Shown here: positions 17,068 to 25,411 of the stretch, one piece after another
Numbering within the stretch: position 1 is the stretch's first letter
Layout: every line of letters starts with the position of its first letter
Origin: Pseudarthrobacter sp. BIM B-2242
Lineage (GTDB): Bacteria > Actinomycetota > Actinomycetes > Actinomycetales > Micrococcaceae
Length of the DNA: 64,000 nt
Assembly: GCF_014764445.1 (NCBI RefSeq)
Contig: NZ_CP061721.1
Location: forward strand, 1,798,001-1,862,000
Reading direction: 5' to 3'
Program-made: the position numbers and the translations under genes
Notes under the pieces: model-generated
Seen by the model: the letters and a program-made list of their open reading frames with translations, nothing else
Told to the model about the DNA's origin: nothing
Database searches by the model: none

Positions 17068-18495
17068 TCAACGGTCAAATTCGGCGAGCTTGGGGATCCG
17101 GACCGTGGGATCGCCGAGGAGGACCAGCGACTGCCGATCCCACGCCGTCAGCCGCAGGCGGGTCATCTCTGCCAGAATCTCGCGATCGTGCGAGTCCTGG
17201 AACTCGTCCGATCGCGTCGCCCAGGCACTGACGAGCGAACCGACGCCGGAGTAGTAGTTCTCGAGTATCAGCCCCAGCGGCTGCCCGGAGTGAAGCTGGC
17301 TCGTCAGCCCGCTGACGATGTCGTGACCGAACCGCTGCTTCGTCCCGGGGTCGCGAAGTGTCCAGTCGAACGTCGGTTCCACATGGCCGAAGACAGCGCG
17401 TACCGGGATTTGGCGGGTGAGAAGGGCGAGCGGGGCGGGCGAAACAGACGAGGTGAGCCCGGCGACGGTATCGACGATCAGCCGTGCCATGGTCCCTTCC
17501 TCAAGGAGCGCCGCGTAGCTGCTTTCACGGGACGAGCCCGCCGAACAGCATGCCTGGGCGAACCAGACAGCGCCGCCGGGTACCGACTCGACCAGCGCAT
17601 CAATGTCCACCGGGGTGTGATTGCGGGCGACGGGCAATCCCAGGTCACGGACGAGTTCGCGCTCGTCGAGGGGCGTCGCCCCGTGGCTTGAGGTCACCAG
17701 GAGAGTGGGCTTCGACGCCAGAGCTGACACGAGCCCCGCGGTCGTGGCGTCCGCACCGTCCACCACGGTGAGCTTCTCTATGGTGCCCTCGCACTTCTCG
17801 ATGAGCGGCTTGGTCAGAACATTCTGCATGAGATGGGTGATGTCCCGCGTACCGTGGTTGACCGTCCAGACGGCAACGTTCGACGCCGTTGGCGGCGACG
17901 TTGCCCAGCCGGCACCGTCGAGCATCGCCGAGACGTACGCGGCTCCCTGATTGTCGTCGAAGGGCAGCCGTCCCACGGCATGGCGCAGGGCGAGTGAGTA
18001 TTGCACCCCCCACGGAATCGTGGTTGGGCTGGCGGCAATGAGCACAAATCGCGGCAACTGTTTGCGGTCAGTCCCGAACTGGGACAGCCCGATGCGGAGG
18101 TCGCTGGTGTGCGGAGGATCGCTGTCGAAATAGCGCCGGACAAAGCGGTTCCCGTGCAGGGGATTCCAGTAGAGGAGTACTGTCTTCGGACGCGCTGTGA
18201 GCAGTCGGCGGACCGGCTCCGGGAGCGCACTCCCCGTCGCCTTCTCCTTCGTCCACACATATTCGACCGTGTCAGGCGCCGTGGGGGAGTCGGGGACGAG
18301 AATGCCGTAGCCCACCTCGTCGGACTCCCAGTCGGTAGGGTCGGGTGGCATATCGAACTTAAGGGGCTTTTGGGTCGGCAGGCCGGGTTTGGCCCCCCAG
18401 CGTCGTGCGTCCGGGGCGAGCGGGGATACGGCACGCTTTCCCGACCACGCGTCGATCTGGACCGACGCCGGCAGCACCGTCCCGTCGTCGGTCAT
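17068..18495 (-). CDS. C25/caspase-like cysteine peptidase
   Basis: 475 residues. A beta-strand followed by SSHG (His271) and then AVWFAQACCSAGS (Cys316/Cys317) gives the His...Cys dyad order of clan CD peptidases. The C-terminal LVLLGDPTVRIP is the block often ending gingipain-type (C25) catalytic domains. There is no signal peptide, so it is presumed cytosolic. Its start overlaps the stop of the CHAT gene (ATGA) and it is the last gene of a four-gene operon with a CHAT protease, a CHAT-like pseudoenzyme and an alpha/beta hydrolase. The N-terminal 150 residues are unrecognised and may bind a target or regulator. A proteolytic effector role is inferred. Confidence 0.7.
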   Translation of the reverse strand: MTDDGTVLPASVQIDAWSGKRAVSPLAPDARRWGAKPGLPTQKPLKFDMPPDPTDWESDEVGYGILVPDSPTAPDTVEYVWTKEKATGSALPEPVRRLLTARPKTVLLYWNPLHGNRFVRRYFDSDPPHTSDLRIGLSQFGTDRKQLPRFVLIAASPTTIPWGVQYSLALRHAVGRLPFDDNQGAAYVSAMLDGAGWATSPPTASNVAVWTVNHGTRDITHLMQNVLTKPLIEKCEGTIEKLTVVDGADATTAGLVSALASKPTLLVTSSHGATPLDERELVRDLGLPVARNHTPVDIDALVESVPGGAVWFAQACCSAGSSRESSYAALLEEGTMARLIVDTVAGLTSSVSPAPLALLTRQIPVRAVFGHVEPTFDWTLRDPGTKQRFGHDIVSGLTSQLHSGQPLGLILENYYSGVGSLVSAWATRSDEFQDSHDREILAEMTRLRLTAWDRQSLVLLGDPTVRIPKLAEFDR

Positions 18496-19814
18496 CGGGC
18501 CGCTCCCACGATTGCCCGCAGCCGCCTGATCTCCGCCTGCACCTCCCTGATCACGCCATGCGGAGTGGTCTTGGGGTCGAGTCCCTGCTCAAAGCTGAGG
18601 TATTCGTCGAGCCGTCCCCGCGCTGCCTTGAGTTCGTCGCCGGACAGAGCACCGACGGCACCACCCATATCGACTCTGAGTTCCTCGTGCTGGACGTAGA
18701 GGACCGGATCCGACCAGGCCGCGTCGCTTACGGGATCAACGCCTGCGCTCGCAAGCCGTGGTGCGGTCAGGGCGGGTGCCCATTCCACGATGCGTTCGGA
18801 AGAACCGTCATCGGCCACGGCGCGCGTGACGATGGCAAGGAGCTCCGGATAGACCAACCTGCAGAACCTGTTCATCGCGGTGAGATCGACGATCTCGCGC
18901 ATCCCGATCACGGCCGGGACACCCGAGTTGACGAGCAGGTGGGCGGCGGATTGAGTGACGGCCGGCGCAACGGACGTCCCGTCCTCCGTCGCGGCTGTTT
19001 CGCACGCGGCCAGGACTACCAGCCAGGTCGAACGGTCCATCGAGCCGGCGAGTGAGTCGATGGACACCACGACGCTCCCCATTCCGGCCCCGCCCTCGAA
19101 GTCCAGCGCCGTGGCGAAGTTGAGGCCGGCGACCCCGGGGGCTGCGTAACCGCCGTGGCAGAGCACATGGAGGATGTGGGGGCGGGCGTCAGAAATTTGG
19201 CGGGTGATTTCCGTTGGTGTGGCGGCGAGCCAGTCGGCTGTGACGGCCGGATCGCCGAGCCCGGTCACCGCGTTGATGATGGCCGCATCACCCGAGATCA
19301 CATGGAGAACAACGTCCAGGCCGTTCCCGCGGGCTGCGTTCACTGACCGCGTGAGGGACTCGAGTTGTGACTTTCCGTTGCCTGTCTCTCCTGCGGCCGA
19401 GAGCACGGCCACAATGCGGAACGGTGCCTCGAATGAACGCTGCCGCACGTCGTGCACCCGCTTGGCGATACGGCCGATCGGCCAGCGTGCGTCGAGCGCA
19501 AGGAACCCTTGGGGGACGAAGAAGAGCTGCTCCCACGGCAGGGAGTCGGCGCTGCTGCTGGCCACCCGGAAGTAGATCGGCACCGGGGATGTTGCCGGCG
19601 GATGTGCGAGTGCAAAGCCCATTGCCTGCTTGACCGGGGTGTGTCTTCTGAGGAGCTTGGCCAGCTCTTCCCCGCGTTCTTTGGCGTCCACGCCGCGAAG
19701 CGGGGTGATACGGATGCTGCGGCCCTCGTTTTGCCCGGCAACCGAGACCGGGGCCTTGAAAAGGGTCATCACCGTCTTGGCCCCGAGTGACTCAAACGCC
19801 ACGATCATCCTCAT
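18492..19814 (-). CDS. CHAT-domain cysteine protease
   Basis: 440 residues. CHAT landmarks are present in order: SLPWEQLFF (92-99), a Rossmann-like strand with AVLSAAGE, ILHVLCHGG with His216 and His220, and VVLAACETA with Cys271. The sequence PAVIGMREIVD then forms the usual strand after the catalytic Cys. The predicted dyad His220-Cys271 is intact. The final 60 residues are helical and charged, perhaps an adaptor segment. CHAT proteases are caspase-like effectors, some of them cleaving pore-forming or signalling partners in anti-phage defence. The start overlaps the stop of the pseudo-CHAT gene, so the two products are probably made together. Confidence 0.85.
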   Translation of the reverse strand: MRMIVAFESLGAKTVMTLFKAPVSVAGQNEGRSIRITPLRGVDAKERGEELAKLLRRHTPVKQAMGFALAHPPATSPVPIYFRVASSSADSLPWEQLFFVPQGFLALDARWPIGRIAKRVHDVRQRSFEAPFRIVAVLSAAGETGNGKSQLESLTRSVNAARGNGLDVVLHVISGDAAIINAVTGLGDPAVTADWLAATPTEITRQISDARPHILHVLCHGGYAAPGVAGLNFATALDFEGGAGMGSVVVSIDSLAGSMDRSTWLVVLAACETAATEDGTSVAPAVTQSAAHLLVNSGVPAVIGMREIVDLTAMNRFCRLVYPELLAIVTRAVADDGSSERIVEWAPALTAPRLASAGVDPVSDAAWSDPVLYVQHEELRVDMGGAVGALSGDELKAARGRLDEYLSFEQGLDPKTTPHGVIREVQAEIRRLRAIVGAAR

Positions 19815-21244
19815 GCGTTCCCCAGGTGGCGTTGAATGAGGTCCTGGATGTCCGCGAGCGCCTCCGAAGCGCCCCTGTCGTAGGCGGAGTCCGGGCCGTC
19901 CCGCCGCTCGCCGTCGTCGATGGCGTTCGACAGGTTCGCCTGTCGGGTCTCGATGAACCTCGACGACGACGCCACCCAGCGGGGCACCTCGCTGCCGCTC
20001 ACGGATTCCGAGAGCGGCGCGGTTGGCGCGTAGGACTCGGGGTGGGACAGACCCTCGGGGAGCGGTCCGGACGGCAAAGGCGGCGCGGCCTGATTGGTGT
20101 GGTGCGCCGGGAGCGGCTGCGCAAGCGCGTGCTGGATCGATTCGGGCTGGATGTACCCAAACCAGGAAGGGTCGCCGGGCAGTTCGTTGTCCCGCTGCAT
20201 CGCAAGGAAAGAATGGATTCGGGCCAGGGCCTGGCAGTCGGGGTCAAGCTCGATCGAGCTGAAGATCGTCGGCCCGGGCCGGAGTTGCCCCAGCCGGTCC
20301 GCGACCATACGTGCACCGATGTCGCGCCGTTCGTGCTCGGGAGCAGCGATCGACACGAGGGATGCCCCGATCGCGTCAGCCAGCGACCACACGTCGTAGG
20401 CGTCCGCCGTCGCAGCCCTGTGCGGAGTCTGAGGGGATGCCGGATCCACGGAGATTGTGAGCATCGACCGGTCATCACTCGCCAGGCCCTGCGCTGCAAC
20501 GTGCAGGGCGCTGGATGCCCGCGACCCGAGCCGGTCGGTGATCCATTCCGCCCAGAGCAGCCGCGGGTCGTCGTCGGAGTCGATCCGCCGCGTGCCGCCA
20601 ACCCTGTTGGGGGCCGGCCGTGTGCGGGGCTGGCGTACAAATTCGCCGGGATCGTGAATCCGGACGTAGGGCAGGTCATCGGCGGCGCCGGTCAGTTGCT
20701 GATACACGGTCAGGTTCGGGAATACGTCGATCTCGAACTTTTCGATTTCGCCCATGGTTGCGGACCGGGCGAGGGCGCGCGCGAAGTTGCTGACGTGCGT
20801 GGCCCCCCAACCCGTTCGGCTCGGCGCGCTGACCACCATCGTCACACGCCAGGTGTCGCCGAGGGAGGCCGCCACGGGCAGGCGATCGGGGACCCGCAGC
20901 ACGGGGACGTGAATCCGTTCGGCAAGGGCTTCCCACGGGGCGGATCCAAGGTAGCCGTAGGGCGGCTCAAGCCTGAGCCACAGGGCGGACTCTGCGGGAA
21001 GTTCCGTGAGCATGGAGCGTTCGACGGCGCGTTCAAGTTCGTGCGGCACCTGCACCGTGCGGGGGGTTTCGCCTGACAGAGCGAGTCCGAAGTCCGCGAG
21101 CGCGTCCGAGCGCTCCCAGTACGTCACCTCGCGATCGCCGGCGTAACTGTCCAGCCTGGATCGGACTACGGCGGGCCGCGCGGACAGGTCCAGGCTGACG
21201 CGGAGGACGGCCAGCTTCCAGCGGCGGATGATCAGACCCGACAC
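19811..21244 (-). CDS. CHAT-like protein lacking the catalytic dyad
   Basis: 477 residues from GTG 21244. It keeps the CHAT scaffold: SAPWEALAE at 101-109 corresponds to the LPWE block, and ALHVAAQG at 246-253 aligns with the ILHVLCHG of its neighbour. However, the catalytic His is Gln and the Cys block reads SLVSIAAPE, with no Cys. The only cysteine is at about 337, elsewhere. The C-terminal 120 residues are Pro/Ser-rich and probably disordered, ending in a short helical tail. I read it as a duplicated CHAT that became a sensor, inhibitor or scaffold for the active enzyme encoded next to it. Alignment was by eye. Confidence 0.6.
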   Translation of the reverse strand: MSGLIIRRWKLAVLRVSLDLSARPAVVRSRLDSYAGDREVTYWERSDALADFGLALSGETPRTVQVPHELERAVERSMLTELPAESALWLRLEPPYGYLGSAPWEALAERIHVPVLRVPDRLPVAASLGDTWRVTMVVSAPSRTGWGATHVSNFARALARSATMGEIEKFEIDVFPNLTVYQQLTGAADDLPYVRIHDPGEFVRQPRTRPAPNRVGGTRRIDSDDDPRLLWAEWITDRLGSRASSALHVAAQGLASDDRSMLTISVDPASPQTPHRAATADAYDVWSLADAIGASLVSIAAPEHERRDIGARMVADRLGQLRPGPTIFSSIELDPDCQALARIHSFLAMQRDNELPGDPSWFGYIQPESIQHALAQPLPAHHTNQAAPPLPSGPLPEGLSHPESYAPTAPLSESVSGSEVPRWVASSSRFIETRQANLSNAIDDGERRDGPDSAYDRGASEALADIQDLIQRHLGNA

Positions 21245-21250
21245 GGGTTC

Positions 21251-22567
21251 TCACGCCCCGGAGAGATTATGCAAAGCCCACCAGGTCACCGGCGAGTTCA
21301 CATCACTGTGACCATCGATCATGGGCTTTCCGTCGATGACACGCGATCCGTTGGCTGAGATGACACGCTCGCCCCCGCCCAGGTCGTACCTTGTGCCGGG
21401 TGCTTTCGCCTCCTGATCCGCGAAGCGTATGCCTTGTGGGGGATACCCGCCGAGGGCGCCGTACCGGTCGGTATCTCCCACCGCGGCGGCATTGATCTCG
21501 CCGAAGTTATCGCCGCGAAGAGCATGGTGGAAGACTTCATGCAGCGGCTGGTCGAAGGTCGAACGCGTGGCGATGATGGGCCGCACCACGCGGTCCGGTA
21601 CCTTCGCGTACCCGGCCGCCCTGCCCAATTGGGCCACGTCCTGCGCGAAGCACCAGCGGTTGACTGCAGGTTGCAGGAGCAGGAGGGAATGGACCGGGCT
21701 GCTGTCGAATACGGGGGAATGTGCCACGGCCGAGAGCATCACTCTCGCCCCGAATGAGTGCCCTATGAGGTGCAGGCGAACTCCGGGCTTGGCGATTCGT
21801 GAGAGCAGGGGACCGACGCCCAGCTTACCGACGTCCCCGGCCCGGTCCTTCATTTTCCACACGCTTGCCATCCGGAGGATCCCCCGGGGATCGAGCGAGA
21901 ATCCGCCGGCCGCATTGACAGCAGCATCTGACTGTCCGCCGCCGATGACACCGATCTCGTCTTCGTCGTCGCCGGCTGCGGTTTCTACGCCGTCGATTTC
22001 TTTCCAGGCGTCAATAACGTTGTCGATGTCGGGCCGCGTTGACTGTCCGTCCTCGTCCTCGGACCAGTTTCCGAGAAGCAGCGCCGCCACATCCCGTGCC
22101 TGGGCCTCGGTGAGGAGTTCGACCCCGTCGACCAGGTCGAGCAGTTGCCCGCGGGTCCCGGTATCCCACCCGTCAGTCACTTCGGCGGTCATCGCCTCGA
22201 TTTCGCCGGAAGCTTTGCCGTCGCCGCCCGCTATGTCCGGACCGTTCTCGGAGTCCATCACGAACCACGTGGAGGGCCAGACGATGCCTATCAGCACCGG
22301 GCGATAGTCCGCTGGCACCTGCAGCTGGAATTCTGCGCGCTGGGCGATAAAGCCCTCCGCAAACCGGGTGTAGTTCCGCAGGGCATCCCCATAGACGTTG
22401 TTCCACCCGTGCGAGAATACAAAAACGTCGGTGGCCGCGCGGGCTGCTGCGACAGCGAGCTCCGCGGTCTGCGGGCTCTCGAGCCTGCCGTCCTTTCCGA
22501 ACCTCAAGAGATACAGATCCAGGGACGTCCCGTTTCCCGCGGGGATCTGAGCGACTGGGCCAATCAT
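21251..22567 (-). CDS. alpha/beta-hydrolase-fold protein with acidic insertion
   Basis: 438 residues from ATG 22567 (GGGAAA upstream). The longer frame to 22771 crosses the promoter repeats and is rejected. The oxyanion block VFSHGWNN is at 50-57 and the nucleophile elbow GHSFG at 269-273 (Ser271). Between them lies an insertion of about 150 residues with an acidic stretch (SEDEDG, GDDEDEIG). Such an insertion is unusual and may gate the active site. There is no signal peptide. It is the first gene of the operon leading to the pseudo-CHAT, CHAT and C25-like proteins, with paired SARP-type boxes upstream. A lipase, esterase or peptidase activity is possible; the substrate is unknown. Confidence 0.75.
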   Translation of the reverse strand: MIGPVAQIPAGNGTSLDLYLLRFGKDGRLESPQTAELAVAAARAATDVFVFSHGWNNVYGDALRNYTRFAEGFIAQRAEFQLQVPADYRPVLIGIVWPSTWFVMDSENGPDIAGGDGKASGEIEAMTAEVTDGWDTGTRGQLLDLVDGVELLTEAQARDVAALLLGNWSEDEDGQSTRPDIDNVIDAWKEIDGVETAAGDDEDEIGVIGGGQSDAAVNAAGGFSLDPRGILRMASVWKMKDRAGDVGKLGVGPLLSRIAKPGVRLHLIGHSFGARVMLSAVAHSPVFDSSPVHSLLLLQPAVNRWCFAQDVAQLGRAAGYAKVPDRVVRPIIATRSTFDQPLHEVFHHALRGDNFGEINAAAVGDTDRYGALGGYPPQGIRFADQEAKAPGTRYDLGGGERVISANGSRVIDGKPMIDGHSDVNSPVTWWALHNLSGA

Positions 22568-22615
22568 GGTTTCCCGCTTTCGCGCTGCTCGTAACCTGTG
22601 GCATTCGGCTACCCC

Positions 22616-22647
22616 ATTGCAGCACCCGGGCGTTACAGCAGCGTTAC
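22616..22647 (-). promoter_or_regulatory. SARP-type direct repeats for the CHAT/C25 operon
   Basis: On the minus strand GTAACGC occurs twice (22641-22647 and 22630-22636), exactly 11 bp apart. The proximal copy is 8 bp from TGCAAT (22621-22616), a possible -10, about 50 bases before the hydrolase start. This matches known SARP promoter geometry. Confidence 0.7.
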
Positions 22648-22708
22648 TGGCTGCGAGGCAGCCACGCATGCATCGAAGGGCCGGCCAGCACTCCGGCTCC
22701 CGCCGGCG

Positions 22709-22741
22709 GTAACGCAGGAGTAACGCAGCGGCGCGTGTACT
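22709..22741 (+). promoter_or_regulatory. SARP-type direct repeats upstream of the BTAD regulator
   Basis: GTAACGC lies at 22709-22715 and 22720-22726, 11 bp apart, followed after 8-9 bp by GTGTACT (22735-22741) as a weak -10. The site faces the regulator gene and is divergent from the boxes at 22616-22647, which suggests autoregulation. Confidence 0.65.
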
Positions 22742-22809
22742 CCAAAGAACGAAGGTCTCGTGGCGCCACATGGGCCCGGGCGGGGCGAAACGCAGGAAAG
22801 GAACGTCCG

Positions 22810-23607
22810 ATGGAACCGGGGAACATTAACTCCGCAGGGACCAGCACGTCCGCTACATCGGTCAAGGAAAGGCCGGCCGGAACGATCCCCGGACACTGCG
22901 CCGCGGGTGCTCTGGAACTCCGGCTCCTTGGCGACTTCCGCCTACGGCTTGGGGAGTCGACAGTGGGACTGACCCCGCGGGCCGAGCATTTGCTGGGTTT
23001 TCTCGCATTGCGCAGCGACCTGAACAGAACGGCAGTCTCCGCAAAGCTATGGCCGGATCTGGACGAGGCCCAGGCCCGGGGCTGCCTGCGCTCGACGTTG
23101 TGGAGGCTGCCCAGGCCCGACGGGCTGCCGCTGGTGGCTGCGTCCGGTGACAGGCTCGGCCTGACCACCTTTGTGCGCGTGGACATCACAGAGCTACGCA
23201 ATAAGCTGGATCAGTGGTTGCCGGGTGCGGCGCCACCAGTGACGATCAATGCACTGGGTTGGGATTTGCTGCCAACCTGGTACGACGATTGGCTGGTCAT
23301 CGACCGCGAGCGCCAGCGTCAGATCCGGCTGCACGCTTTGGAACGGATGTCTGCCTGGTTTGTGGGCGCAGAGAGGTTCGACAGTGCGATTGAGGCGGCC
23401 TTGCAGGCGATTGCCGGTGATCCGCTGCGGGAGAGCGCACATCGTTGCCTCATCCGCGCGCACCTGGCGGAGGGAAATGTCAGCGAAGCCCGTCGGCAGG
23501 TGCACAACTACGCGGCCCTCCTTGCCGAAGCAGGGATCCCGGCGCAGCTCTCAGCGCGCATGCACGAACTCATCCTGACCGGCCCGAGTTTGGCCGGCGT
23601 GCGCTGA
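22810..23607 (+). CDS. SARP-like transcriptional regulator (OmpR-type winged helix plus BTAD)
   Basis: 265 residues from ATG 22810 with AAAGGA upstream. Residues about 35-105 form an OmpR/PhoB-type winged helix (LELRLLGDFRLRLGES ... LTPRAEHLLGFLALR ... VSAKLWPDLDEAQARGCLRS). Residues about 110-258 are the helical BTAD domain, with the characteristic ...DPLRESAHRCLIRAHLAEGNVSEARRQ block. There is no NTPase domain, so it is a small stand-alone SARP. Members activate transcription by binding 11-bp-spaced direct repeats next to the -10. Exactly such repeats occur here and at three other intergenic regions up to 39.2 kb, making this the probable master regulator of the island. The flavoprotein gene follows after 13 bp. 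Confidence 0.85.
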   Translation: MEPGNINSAGTSTSATSVKERPAGTIPGHCAAGALELRLLGDFRLRLGESTVGLTPRAEHLLGFLALRSDLNRTAVSAKLWPDLDEAQARGCLRSTLWRLPRPDGLPLVAASGDRLGLTTFVRVDITELRNKLDQWLPGAAPPVTINALGWDLLPTWYDDWLVIDRERQRQIRLHALERMSAWFVGAERFDSAIEAALQAIAGDPLRESAHRCLIRAHLAEGNVSEARRQVHNYAALLAEAGIPAQLSARMHELILTGPSLAGVR

Positions 23608-23620
23608 CGCCGCGAATGCC

Positions 23621-24556
23621 ATGGGTAGGGAATCACATTTCGACGTTGCGATCATCGGGGGCGGGCCAGCCGGCCTGGCTGCGGCGCAGGTGCTTGGCAG
23701 ACAGCGCAGGCGCGTCGTTCTCATCGACAACCATCAAGGCCGGAATGGTGCGGCCTCGAGCGTCCATATGCTGTTGGGGCGGGAGGGAATGACTCCGGAG
23801 GGGTTGATTCTCGCGGCCCGCCGAGAGCTGGCGAAGTTCCCCGGTGTTTCACTCCTGTCGGCCGAAGCCACGACGGTTCTCGTTGAGGATGCGAAGATCG
23901 TGGTGTCCACAACAGGGGCCAATGTCTCTGCAGATCACCTGATCCTGGCTACGGGCGTTGTCGACCAGCTGCCGTCGATCCCGGGCATCGGCACTGCATA
24001 TGGCAAAAGCCTGTTCCATTGCCCCCTCTGTCACGGCTTTGAGGTGGGGGATCAACCAGTGGTGGTGATCGGCGGGAGCGAGCAGGCAGCCTTCATGGCG
24101 GCTTACGTCCAGGATCGAATCAGCCGCGACGTGCAGCTGTGCTCCAACGGAGAGCCAAGCTTTTCCCCGCTGACGCGACGAAGGCTTGGTCACAACGACA
24201 TCCGGGTCATCGAAGACAAAGTCGTGGCTGTCGAGGCCCAGCCCGGCGGACTGATGCTGAGGATGGCGGATGCCACCGCCGTGACCTATCGGGCAGGCTT
24301 CGTGTCCGCAAAATACAGCCAGCGATCACCCCTCGTCCACGAACTCGGCTGCACGTTGAGGGACGATGGCCGGGTACGGGTCGATCACTTCCAGCGGTCG
24401 TCGGTGCCTAACGTCTTTGCCGTGGGGGACATGGCCAAGGCGACCGGCGGAAATATGAGCTTCGTTGCCACTGCAATCGCCAGCGGCGTGACGGCGGCCG
24501 CGTTCCTGGACGAGGATATCTTCGCCGGAAGGTGGGCGAGCCAGAGCACCACCTAA
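23621..24556 (+). CDS. thioredoxin-reductase-like FAD/NAD(P) oxidoreductase
   Basis: 311 residues. The FAD-binding GGGPAGLAAA is at residues 13-22, the C-P-L-C-H-G redox block at 134-139, and NVFAVGDMAKATGG near the end. The second Rossmann motif reads VVVIGGSEQAAF, lacking the usual G-x-G-x-x-A/G, so NAD(P)H binding may be altered. The length and order fit the thioredoxin-reductase-like flavoprotein family that has CPxCHG rather than CATC. It lies 13 bp after the SARP gene and is probably co-transcribed, so it could report redox state or reduce a partner of the island. There is no thioredoxin gene nearby. The function in this context is inferred. Confidence 0.8.
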   Translation: MGRESHFDVAIIGGGPAGLAAAQVLGRQRRRVVLIDNHQGRNGAASSVHMLLGREGMTPEGLILAARRELAKFPGVSLLSAEATTVLVEDAKIVVSTTGANVSADHLILATGVVDQLPSIPGIGTAYGKSLFHCPLCHGFEVGDQPVVVIGGSEQAAFMAAYVQDRISRDVQLCSNGEPSFSPLTRRRLGHNDIRVIEDKVVAVEAQPGGLMLRMADATAVTYRAGFVSAKYSQRSPLVHELGCTLRDDGRVRVDHFQRSSVPNVFAVGDMAKATGGNMSFVATAIASGVTAAAFLDEDIFAGRWASQSTT

Positions 24557-24559
24557 ATA

Positions 24560-24751
24560 CTAGATATCAAACTCATTGCCCTTGGCACCGGCCAGGAATG
24601 CGCGCCACTCCTCTGCGGAAAACGTCATCAGGGTGCCGGGGTTCCGGGAATTGCGCACATAAACCTTCCCGGTTCGAGGTACCAGAGCGACCTCCAGGCA
24701 ACAGCTGTTGGCACAAAAGGACGAGCGTTCAAAGTTCAGTTCGTCATCCAC
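24560..24751 (-). CDS. DUF397 domain protein
   Basis: 63 residues from GTG 24751, which has GGGAG eight bases upstream. An alternative GTG at 24826 lacks a good site. It matches DUF397: a FERSSFCANSCCLEVAL block, VRNSRNPGTLMTFSAEEWRAFLAG, and a C-terminal GNEFDI. DUF397 genes in actinomycetes usually sit next to a helix-turn-helix (DUF5753-type) partner. None is present here, so this copy is an orphan. It is convergent with the flavoprotein gene (3 bp between stops). Confidence 0.8.
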   Translation of the reverse strand: MDDELNFERSSFCANSCCLEVALVPRTGKVYVRNSRNPGTLMTFSAEEWRAFLAGAKGNEFDI

Positions 24752-24928
24752 TTCTTCTACTCCCTTGAATTCCGTGGCATCGCATACGGCACTGGACGTT
24801 CGGCGGTGGGGACGCCAAAAAGACACAGCCTGATGTGCCGGCGCCCAGGTGTGGCCCGGGCCAGGTGTCGCCTCCCGCCCGGGCCGTTGTGGACATGCGG
24901 CCGCCGTGCACGGCGGAACATCAGTCCG

Positions 24929-25303
24929 TCACGGGAAGCACTTGCTCGCAACCTGTTCGCCGGCGACATAGAGCTTGACGCATACGCCCGTGGGAATGCC
25001 CCACTTGGTGCGGATGCTCAGACAGGCCCTGACTGCGGTGCCATTCGGGAGGTCGAACGGCACCGGGATGCATACCTGGCCGATCCCAAGGGGAAGCCTC
25101 AGGCACACCCTGTGGTTGCCGGAATTAACAGAAACGCAGGATGCACGCAGCTCGAGCTCGCCGCCATCCGTTGCGGAGATCTCAGTGACAGCCCGTGCAT
25201 CCCTTCCTTCGAACGGCTGCCTCGATGCCTCCAGAGTTGCCGAAACCGCCTGCTCGTCGAACTCGACATATTCGTCGTTCTGTTCGTTCGTACCAGTGGT
25301 CAT
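24929..25303 (-). CDS. small hypothetical protein with Cys-rich C-terminal half
   Basis: 124 residues from ATG 25303, which has AAGGGG seven bases upstream. The N-terminal 45 residues are acidic and polar (NDEYVEFDEQ). The C-terminal 75 residues look beta-rich, with six cysteines (CVSVNSG, RVCLRL, GQVCIP, RACLSI, GVCVKL, SKCFP) spread along alternating hydrophobic strands. There is no signal peptide or lipobox, so disulfides would not be expected in the cytoplasm; metal binding or redox sensing is possible. I do not recognise the family. It has its own pair of SARP-type boxes upstream and faces away from the M36 gene, which shares the same intergenic region. Confidence 0.6.
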   Translation of the reverse strand: MTTGTNEQNDEYVEFDEQAVSATLEASRQPFEGRDARAVTEISATDGGELELRASCVSVNSGNHRVCLRLPLGIGQVCIPVPFDLPNGTAVRACLSIRTKWGIPTGVCVKLYVAGEQVASKCFP

Positions 25304-25356
25304 TGTTCGCCCCTTCGCCATTCAAATGTGCGGATCAGAATTGACCCGCTTACGTC

Positions 25357-25388
25357 ATGGTTGCAATGGCTCGTCACCGGAGCGTCAC
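25357..25388 (-). promoter_or_regulatory. SARP-type direct repeats for the Cys-rich protein gene
   Basis: Minus-strand GTGACGC (25382-25388) and GTGACGA (25371-25377) are 11 bp apart. After 8 bp comes AACCAT (25362-25357) as a weak -10, about 55 bases before ATG 25303. The heptamer is a one-base variant of the GTAACGC seen elsewhere. Confidence 0.55.
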
Positions 25389-25411
25389 GGCCGGGGACGG
25401 AACTTCACGCG

